DNA of 64,000 bases from Apostichopus japonicus. Its lineage: Eukaryota > Echinodermata > Holothuroidea > Aspidochirotida > Stichopodidae. The translations under genes and the position numbers were made by a program. The stretch covers positions 40,693,611-40,757,610 of the forward strand of contig NC_092576.1 of the NCBI RefSeq assembly GCF_037975245.1, read 5' to 3'. The stretch's first letter is position 1. The number at the start of each line of letters is the position of its first letter. The notes below the pieces were generated by a model. It did not search any database. It saw only the letters and a program-made list of their open reading frames with translations, and was not told the origin of the DNA. Shown here piece after piece: positions 57,086 to 64,000 of the stretch.

Positions 57086-57301
57086 CGTATGTTGGTATAT
57101 TTCCTTAGTGCATTTCCTCGGTGGTATCATTTTGAGTTATCTGCAGGGTTGATCAGTAGGTCATAGAGATAATGAGCCTCGGAGGTAATTCCAGTGTTAA
57201 ATACCTGATACGTATATATAGTCAAGGTAATATAGAGAGCCTAAACATCGTACTTAGCATACAGTCTATATGCCATAAAGAGCTGTCATCATATCGTATC
57301 T

Positions 57302-57602
57302 CAGTGCTGTGGCCAGGTGGATAAAGGCGGTGGCATTTTTTGTAGCAATGAGGCTTAGCAACCGGGAGGTTCCGGGTTCGATACCTGTCGGGGTCATAGT
57401 AAGGTGGGTTTTTCATTTCAAGAGCAATCTACTGTTTTCCCATCTGAAATGACTTTCTGTAAATTGAAAATATTCCAAATTTAAGTTAAAAATGTTGAAT
57501 TGGAAGCCACGACGTGTAAGTTGTAATCCATAAACCCTTGTGGGTTTCTCCCACATTTGTGGTCGCTTAAGTGTCGTAAAACAAACTGCTGATTATTATT
57601 TC
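57302..57602 (+). mobile_element. tRNA-Leu-like SINE
   Basis: The head carries A box TGGCCAGGTGG (57310-57320) and B box GGGTTCGATACC (57373-57384). The ~52-nt gap fits a long-variable-arm (Leu/Ser-class) tRNA ancestor. The anticodon arm (TGGCATTTTTTGTAGC) no longer folds properly, so this is not a tRNA gene. A ~200-bp body follows, with AAACCCTTGTGGGTTTCTCC forming a hairpin, ending GTGTCGTAAAACAAACTGCT and a short (GATT/ATT) tail near 57590. No target duplication could be defined. Confidence 0.75.
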
Positions 57603-58092
57603 AACTAAATAGGGACACGTACAGTTCCGATATATAGCCTCTATATATGGAAAAAGGGGCAGAGTCCAGAATCCAACCCAATTTAAAGTATTATACATGT
57701 TGAGAATTTCATTGATGACAGTTTTGAGACCTGATAGTATAAATTCAAATTCTATAACCTGTTTCTGCCTTTTGCTCACGATGTAACCTTCAAGGTCACA
57801 CATTAACAAGTCAGTCCAATAATGTGTCCGTCCCTTCAGTATGAACTCATTGCAATAACATGAAAATATGTGCAGTATATACCTCAATAATGTCAACATA
57901 CACATTCTGTAGGCATGTTACCTGCAGTTTGTACAGGGCTCTGTACGTAAAGACTCTTATTTTGATATTATTCGTGATTTCTGTCGGTATTTCCTTCTGT
58001 GGATTTCCAAAGTTGATGGCCATTTTAGTGGTTCATATTTAATCAGTTGATAAGTATTATTGCCAGAGCGTTCAAACACCACTATGATATAG
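57603..58092. other. No gene seen
   Basis: Unique DNA. A 112-codon minus frame at 57567-57905 overlaps the SINE tail and is not recognised. Confidence 0.3.
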
Positions 58093-58605
58093 TTATAATA
58101 TATATAATAACAGCCACATCTCACGGCTGCATGACCATTGATATAACTTGTTATTACAGTCCTGGTCTACGGTAAACATATCATTCTTGTTTAGAAACGC
58201 CATACTCTGCAAATATTGCAGCCTCCCTTGAGTCGACCACGCCACATTTAACCTGGACGACAAACTCGCCAATGTTTTACCTCCCTTTAGCCTCCTTCCC
58301 TCCCTACAAATGTACGCATTTTTGTACCGTCGATGATTCGTAAGCAATTTTCCATCGGCTGCTCGCACACGACGACTACGACGACTAAACCTGTCTCTGC
58401 GGATATCTGTAAATGCAATTATCTCACGGGCCTGTAATTTTGCAGAAAACTCTTTCTGATTCATCAGTCCTGGTAAATGTTTAATAATTGCGAAGAAGAA
58501 AGAAGAAGAAGCGCTCTTCGAAATTGTACAAAAACATTTTGTTGCTATGAGCAATACGGCTTGTAATAGCAAGCACAGCCATCTTATACAATTAGGGCTA
58601 CACGC
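58093..58605 (-). other. Uncharacterised open segment (up to ~170 codons)
   Basis: The minus strand stays open from 58605 to a stop at 58093. The first in-frame ATG gives about 123 codons (MNQKEFSAKLQAREII...). It includes an arginine-rich stretch RRDRFSRRSRRVRAADGK and has more CpG than its surroundings. In another frame ATGGCTGTGCTTGC starts at 58582. No family, signal peptide or domain is recognised. It could be an exon, a decayed transposon ORF or chance. It is the second-longest non-repetitive open stretch here. Confidence 0.2.
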
Positions 58606-60660
58606 TTAATGAAGTTCACGGTTATTTTACATCTGTAGGCTGCAGATGGATTCAACTACCCGTCGGGAGGGAAAAGAAAAGTTCACTCGCTTTCGAGATA
58701 TCTTTTCTCATCTATTTGAAAACTTGCCGGTGGTGGATTTCGCATGGACAAATAATTCTGCATTTATTTATTTACTTAGTTATTTATTTATTTGTTTCCT
58801 GCGAGGAAAGTTGATGTATAAAACTAGAGGCATTGTGTTCATTAGTTAAGAGTCGAAATTCAAAAGAGCCAGGTTGCAAGGCGAAGGCGAAAAGAAATCT
58901 TGGATGACTAATTTCCCCTTTAGTAGACTTGACTAAATCTGATATAATTTGATTTTGGAAGAAAAACGTTGGCTGGTTTCGGAACTTGATTTTTGACCTG
59001 GAATTTTTGAACGAGTTTTCTCTGGTTTTTCTTAGAGTCTCTTTTTCTATTTGCTTACTTCTTCTTCTTCATCTTCTTCTCATTTATAATTTTTTTTAAT
59101 ATTTTGTAAATATTGTTTTCAGAATTTTACACCCAGGGGGGTTAACAAGAAAACGTCAAATTATTTAAACGCGGTCCGGTGACCCACATTTATTTCTTCT
59201 CCTTCCCGACATGTCTATCTGGGGATTGCGATGGTTGAAATAACAGTTTGTCATTTGTGTAAAGCAATTAAGATTTTTTGGGGGATTGATTAGTTTTGAT
59301 AATTATTTTGAACACGGCATTTAATTTAATATTTGGATGAGCGGTAAAGAGAAGAGGACAGACATATATAGTGTTTCAATCAGGATACATAATTTATTTT
59401 AGCATATATTGTTAAAAAGATTTAAAAAAAAAAAAAAAAAAAAATTAGTTGATTTAAAGTTGTCAAGTTTTACGCTTATATTTAAAGAGCTCTAAGCAAA
59501 CTCGACCATTTTGTATAAATTAGCCTTAACATGATAGAACGACTTGTGTTGAATTAGGTTCATAAATATCAAAAAAAAAAATCTTGCTCCATCTGAGAGA
59601 TATAATTAAGGTGTTTGAAAATTATGTCATGTCTGTTGGGAGAGTGGAAAAAAATGTACATTTTTTCTCTTTTTTTTCCCTTAAAAGTTTGGAAGTAGCT
59701 ATTCATGCGACCTAGCTTACATTTCATAGTCTAAATATGCCACAGAAAACACCATATGCCATCTAAACTTTGTGTATGCCCAGTGAGGACCACCGGACCG
59801 GCCGGGTTGACCTACAAAGGTTGACCCACATTCAAGGCCCCCACAGCGTACCCCCCCCTCCCATAAAGGTTGAAGCCTGTACCAGACTTGTCAGTTTTTA
59901 AATATTCTTAATGTCTACTGGAAGAAAAAAAACGCGAAGTGCCTCTCTTTCTTCTACTGGCAAAAAGTGAAAAAATTCACTGGCTTTTAAAAGGAAGAAA
60001 AGTAACGTTCCTGATTCTCAAAGGTTGGTGGCTGTATAAGGTTCCTTGTTAAGGTAAAATTACTGTATGTAAAGACCCAATGTTCAGTAACATATTGGTA
60101 TTAACATACATGTAGGTACAGTTCAACATTCATTTGAACTGAAACTTATGGAAAGGCCTTTGAAAAGGATCCATCAAAGGAAAACAAGAAAGGATAAAAC
60201 AATTTTTTATAAAAATAAAAAAAATGGATGAATGAAACAAAAATTTAGAGGCCAAAAAATTGTTTGTGATGAGACCGATTCCCCGGAGGGTGCAACCCGT
60301 CCAATTTGTAGCAGCACGGATGAAAAGATTCTGTTGAAAACGAGGAAAGTATTGTATAAATTATTTAAATTGTGTTACCTCAGCTGGGTTTGTGTATAAA
60401 GCCTCTGCATACAGCTGTTGTATGCCTGGAGGCCTACTGTAAGGATATATATGGAGGCAGCTAAACAAATAGTACTACACAACAGCACACAATGTCTTAC
60501 CGATGATTGGTATTTTTAGCAATTAAAAAATAAATAGTCAAGTGAATTCCTTAGTACTTAGAGTTAGCTTTTAGATGGTAAACTTTTAATGTATAGGCCT
60601 AATTCTCAGCGAAGTTACAGTACGATTGGTGTTAGTGAATTTGCAGTTTTTCTGTGTGTG
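58606..60660. other. No gene seen
   Basis: Unique A+T-rich DNA with an A run at 59424-59443, T runs near 59089 and 59670, and a CTTCTTCTTC patch at about 59058-59080. No supported gene. Confidence 0.35.
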
Positions 60661-60720
60661 TATCTATATATACAGTATATGTATATATGTGTGTATATAT
60701 ATATATATATATACAGTATA

Positions 60721-60752
<32 letters not shown>

Positions 60753-60759
60753 CAGTATA

Positions 60760-60791
<32 letters not shown>

Positions 60792-60802
60792 CAGTATATG
60801 TG
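60661..60802. repeat. ~52-bp AT/GT microsatellite repeat
   Basis: TATATACAGTATATGTGTAT recurs four times, separated by (TA)n and ATGTGTGTATATA, with a period of about 50 bp. It probably grew from the tail of the adjacent minus-strand SINE. All 61-122-codon frames across it are tyrosine/isoleucine repeat translations. Confidence 0.9.
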
Positions 60803-60859
60803 TATCATTGAAATCGTAATGAGTTGGAAAATCAAGAATACAGTAGTGAAAAAGCTTCC
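60803..60859 (-). mobile_element. Short SINE body and tail attached to the tRNA-like head
   Basis: Downstream of the tRNA-like unit on the minus strand are GGAAGCTTTTTCACTAC, TTTTCCAACTCATTACGATT and TCAATGATACACATA, then the microsatellite. The segment CCAACTCATTACGATTTCAAT recurs at 61191-61211 next to another (TA) run, showing it is a retroposon 3' end. The oligo-T at 60849-60853 would stop Pol III early, so full-length transcription would need readthrough. Confidence 0.6.
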
Positions 60860-60931
60860 AGCCTCCACCGGGATTCGAACCCGGGCCTCCCGCTTTATAT
60901 GCGGACACCTTGATCACTAGGCTATGGACGC
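60860..60931 (-). tRNA. tRNA-like gene or SINE head, anticodon AUA
   Basis: A 72-nt minus-strand cloverleaf. The acceptor GCGTCCA pairs with TGGAGGC at six of seven positions (G-G mismatch at the third). The D stem is GCCT/AGGT. The anticodon stem TCCGC/GCGGG encloses loop ATATAAA (anticodon AUA, Tyr UAU if functional). The T arm CCGGG-TTCGAAT-CCCGG is perfect. TTTTT follows seven bases downstream. Against a normal tRNA-Tyr: no intron, AUA rather than GUA, A at position 32, and a retroposon-like body and tail downstream. It is more likely the well-preserved head of a SINE than a decoding tRNA. Confidence 0.6.
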
Positions 60932-61187
60932 TGATATTGTATGTCCAGAGGTTTGAAACCGGTAAGGAAGGTCGTAATTCCACTGTAGGCGTTTGTCACA
61001 TGTATAGAACAATACTAGTTCTGTTTTTGGTGACATATTTGCCTAACTCTAGAGATCAAACATGATTTTAACCAACTCGAAATCATTTGTGATTCCTAAA
61101 GCCATATCTCGAAAGAGATACTTTGAACAGACTTTTGTTAATTAATGGAAATGGAGGTAAATTAGACAAAGGCAAATGAATATATAT

Positions 61188-61215
61188 ATAATTGAAATCG
61201 TAATGAGTTGGCTAA
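61188..61215 (-). mobile_element. Truncated SINE/LINE 3' tail
   Basis: ATTGAAATCGTAATGAGTTGG on the + strand is identical to 60806-60826, preceded by a TATATATA tail. This is a second, heavily truncated copy of the same retroposon 3' end. Confidence 0.6.
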
Positions 61216-62540
61216 ATATAGATAGCCACACATTGAACTTACCAAGTCTCTTGATTGCTGCAGTTCAGGGGGGGGGGGGTGGGGGATAACTTTAACCAGA
61301 CCAATCTTCTCGTGACAAACTGCAACCTCTTCTGACTAAACTCGGTAGTGCTGTATTTGTAGGTTCAATTTTTTTGTGAACTATATATATATATATATAT
61401 ACACTGTAATTATTCGCTTACCTGTCTCCCCACAACCTATGTACACTGTACTTCCAACATCATGTGGGCTGTTACTGAATAAAAATCTGTAGTTCCAATG
61501 CGTCCGAAAGTTCTTTGGTTAGAAACTGGTGTGATATTATACTGGTAAACTTATAGACCTTAGGACAAACAAAAGCAATAAGTCCCAAAAGATGACATCT
61601 GAAAAAATGGAAAAGATTGACTATAGATCTTCTCTAAAAGAAGGTAGCTTAAAGATATTTGTTTTCTCTCCTACGGCTGAATTATTTATGAGATTATGAG
61701 GATTATAGGATTTGTAGGCTTAGGCGGATTAAAGAATTCTATTGATATCGTTAAGTAACTTAATAGCAATAATGATGAGAATAAGAATGGCTGTTTGGTA
61801 ATACTTGCAATAGAAAATACAAAGTAATTAAAGCAGAAAAAAAAACTCCAGGCCTCAAAATTCAGGCTACTGGTTAAATGTCAGTAGATATTGACATTTC
61901 CCAGAACAAAGAAGGGGGGAAAAATGGCGCTGGAAATCTTTAGGCCTGTAGTAGACAGTAAGTACATAAAACATGGTCAGTCTGTAAACAATCGTCAGTC
62001 AAAACATGATATTACTGGGTGGCTCTCAAAAGCCTGAACAGTAACTGATGTTTGCTGTAGGTCAGGTAAATTAGGGGGGAATTGATTTTATGACTGGTCA
62101 GTAGATTTTTAAACCACTGGCAACAAGTGTAACAAGTGGGTTTTAACATGTGAAATTTTAAAAAATTTTCTTAAGTCCTGAACAGATGAACAACCGTTGA
62201 AATAATAACAATAAACTAACGATACTCTGATCTATCCTAGCCAACAAACTGGTGACATTCTTGCATGGGCTTCCCCTCTCCCTCCCCTCCCCTCCCTCTC
62301 TCCCCCTCTCCCCCTCCCCCATGACCCTCTATATGGTCACTGCTCTCTAGCTTCTTAATCTGTTCAAAAAATGTTCAGAAGTCCTGCAACATTATTTTGA
62401 CCTTGAATTTTGATCCAGATGTCAACTACATTTCTCTGGACTGATATACCAAGGTTGATGTTTTTGGTCTTATGACACAGTCCACTCAATCTAAGTTAAA
62501 TCCATGGAGAATCTTACAAATATACATGTAGGGTGTAAAA
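61216..62540. other. No gene seen
   Basis: A G run near 61268-61281, an (AT)n at 61383-61402, and a CCCTCCC/CTCTCC pyrimidine tract at about 62274-62320. No supported gene. Confidence 0.35.
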
Positions 62541-62545
62541 GTAAG

Positions 62546-62588
62546 TTGGCCTGACGTTTCGATCCTAGCAGGATCTTCTTCAGAGGCT
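62546..62588 (-). ncRNA. Hammerhead-like ribozyme motif
   Basis: Minus strand, in order: GCCT, CTGAAGA (fits the C3-A9 core CUGANGA), an extra A, stem II GATCC-TGCTA-GGATC (five perfect pairs), GAAA, C, GUC, then AGGC. GCCT/AGGC form a four-pair stem I. Stem III is minimal, with ACGT palindromic, as in double-hammerhead arrangements. The inserted A between A9 and stem II departs from the consensus and may reduce or abolish cleavage. No tRNA-like promoter is seen beside it, unlike the 37.6-kb element. Likely the remnant of a Penelope-like or retrozyme element. Confidence 0.55.
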
Positions 62589-63026
62589 AAATGCCTAACT
62601 ATGTAGGGCCATTGAGGTGACTTAGTACAAGGATGTTACTAGTTTGTTGGCTAGGTAGACGTGTGTTGTGTGTATGTAGGACACATGTCATTGTCATTGG
62701 TAAATATACACAAACCAGTTACACCTTTGAGGTTTGCTTGGCCTTGTCACCTCCAAATAGGGACAGTCCCTTTGGTAGGAATCTAAAGGTCGACGCACTA
62801 TATAGATAGTTACTTGAATTGTAAGCACTAAGTAATCGTTGTGACCTCTTTAACCACCACATGTTCTCAAACGTGGGATGGGGTTTTTTGTTTACATATT
62901 AGTCTCTTAGTGAAAGCAAGATCCCCCCACCCACCCCCCCCCTCCCATGGCTTTCTCAAATGTGAACAGAGGCCTAATATACAGTACAATTGTATTTGTT
63001 TGTGCCTGTCTTTGTGTGACTGATAT

Positions 63027-63104
<78 letters not shown>

Positions 63105-63127
63105 ATATATATATATATATATATATT
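63027..63127. repeat. (TA)n microsatellite
   Basis: About 100 bp of TA with a few phase breaks near 63060, 63096 and 63104. The 113-codon minus frame through it is a repeat translation. Confidence 0.95.
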
Positions 63128-63582
63128 TATCCATGAAAGTGCAACCAGCTGCTTCAACAATTGGTTACTTGCCCGTCGCCTCCAGCAAGTAACCGATAAA
63201 AGAAACACAGTCTTCTTGCAATTAGCAACACTACAACACTAGTGTTGTAATCCTTACTGTGTATATGTACACTGAACCGGTTAATACTGTACATGTTTTG
63301 TCTATATCGTGTGTAGTTACACTCACACACACACCCATTAACTAATGGTTTATGGGAGTATAGAGAAGATAATAGACGTGATATATATGTATAGAAGAGC
63401 AATGAGTGAGATGAGTACAAAAGTAGGAGAAGAAGCAGGGAGGATTCTTAATATTTACTGTAATTATAGAAATATTATAGAAATAATATCAAGCGAAAAC
63501 TTCCGTGAGATTGTAATTGTCATCAGATAGATTGCAGGTCGAGCTACTACTGTACATAATTTGATGATGCTCTAGTTATTGT
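63128..63582. other. No gene seen
   Basis: Unique sequence; CACACACACAC near 63325. No supported gene. Confidence 0.35.
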
Positions 63583-63815
63583 TTTGACCAGGCTGTCCTT
63601 TGACCAGGCCATCCTTTGACCAGGCTGTCCTTTGACTAGGCTGTCCTTTGACCAGGCTGTCTTTTGACCAGGCTGTCCTTTGACCAGGCTGACCTTTGAC
63701 CAGACTGTCCATTGATCAGGCTCGTCCTTTGACCAGGTTGTCCTTTGACCAGGCTGTCTTTTGACCAGACTGTCCTTTGACCAGGCTGACCTTTGATCAG
63801 GCTGTCCTTTGACTC
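63583..63815. repeat. 16-bp minisatellite (TTTGACCAGGCTGTCC), about 14 copies
   Basis: Units of TTTGACCAGGCTGTCC with scattered substitutions (GACTAGG, GATCAGG, CAGACTG, GCTGACC) and one 17-bp unit near 63720. The array ends at about 63815; the last 185 bp of the window is unique. Confidence 0.92.
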
Positions 63816-64000
63816 ATCTCTCGTACAGTGTACTTGTCATCAATGCACTCCCATGCTATCGTTCAAACTGAATTGCCTAGATACTGTATTCATTCCAGTT
63901 TGAAAACACAGAATCACCTAACAACCTTGATACAGGTTTACATGATTCATGTTACAAGTATACATTCATGCATTTCTATCCCTGAGTTTATACAAAGCGC

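Noticed and set aside
56432-57152. 185-codon + frame with three repeated segments
   Set aside because: The 204-bp period is divisible by three, so the tandem repeat stays open; it is tyrosine/valine/isoleucine microsatellite translation.
57302-57400. tRNA-Leu gene on the + strand
   Set aside because: The promoter boxes are intact but the anticodon arm is decayed and a SINE body follows.
60589-60983. Several 61-122-codon frames on both strands
   Set aside because: AT/GT microsatellite plus a tRNA-like/SINE segment, not protein.

Overview
This window is eukaryotic, A+T-rich, gene-poor DNA, almost certainly from an animal. It holds tRNA-headed SINEs, CR1/L2-type LINE 3' ends, many TTAA- and 8-bp-duplicating MITEs, one isolated nuclear tRNA gene, and no bacterial-style coding. 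The mix of type I hammerhead-ribozyme retroelements, 'AGCGCC...GGCGCTTTACA' LINE tails, scattered TAGGCCTA / TACAGTACTGTA motifs and long minisatellites suggests a marine invertebrate, perhaps an echinoderm. That placement is inference only. No complete protein-coding gene could be supported. The longest open frames are translations of minisatellites whose 14- or 19-bp units keep all three frames open. If a gene is present, most of the window is intronic or intergenic; three short exon-like segments on the + strand are reported at low confidence.

Layout. 0-10 kb: a 376-bp TTAA MITE, a tRNA-Arg(ACG) gene (minus), a foldback element between 16-bp direct repeats, and a long A+T-rich stretch. 10-19 kb: G-rich tracts, two more members of the same TTAA MITE family, a hAT-like MITE and a 21-bp minisatellite. 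19-23 kb: a polypurine tract running into a 19-bp minisatellite full of GGG runs, a second hAT-like MITE and a 14-bp minisatellite. 25-31 kb: a 570-bp and a 628-bp TTAA element and two 5'-truncated LINE copies. 33.8-35.6 kb: a 1.3-kb foldback element with 400-bp arms, inserted in a 19-bp tandem array that abuts the end of another TTAA MITE. 36-39.5 kb: LINE tail, 150-bp tandem repeat, a 139-bp element combining a Pol III tRNA-like promoter with a hammerhead ribozyme, a LINE chimera and a GATCGCC foldback. 40-44 kb: TGTTGACA array, polypurine tract, 73-bp minisatellite. 44.8-55.3 kb: two hAT MITEs with perfect 8-bp target duplications, an 88-copy 14-bp minisatellite with higher-order structure, and a SINE nested in a tandem repeat. 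56-64 kb: a 204-bp tandem repeat with nearly identical copies, a tRNA-Leu-like SINE, a tRNA-like gene or SINE head with anticodon AUA, a second hammerhead-like motif and a terminal 16-bp minisatellite.

The most unusual object is the hammerhead-plus-tRNA element at 37.62-37.76 kb, with a separate hammerhead-like motif at 62.55 kb. Both look like relics of self-cleaving small retroelements (retrozyme or Penelope type).
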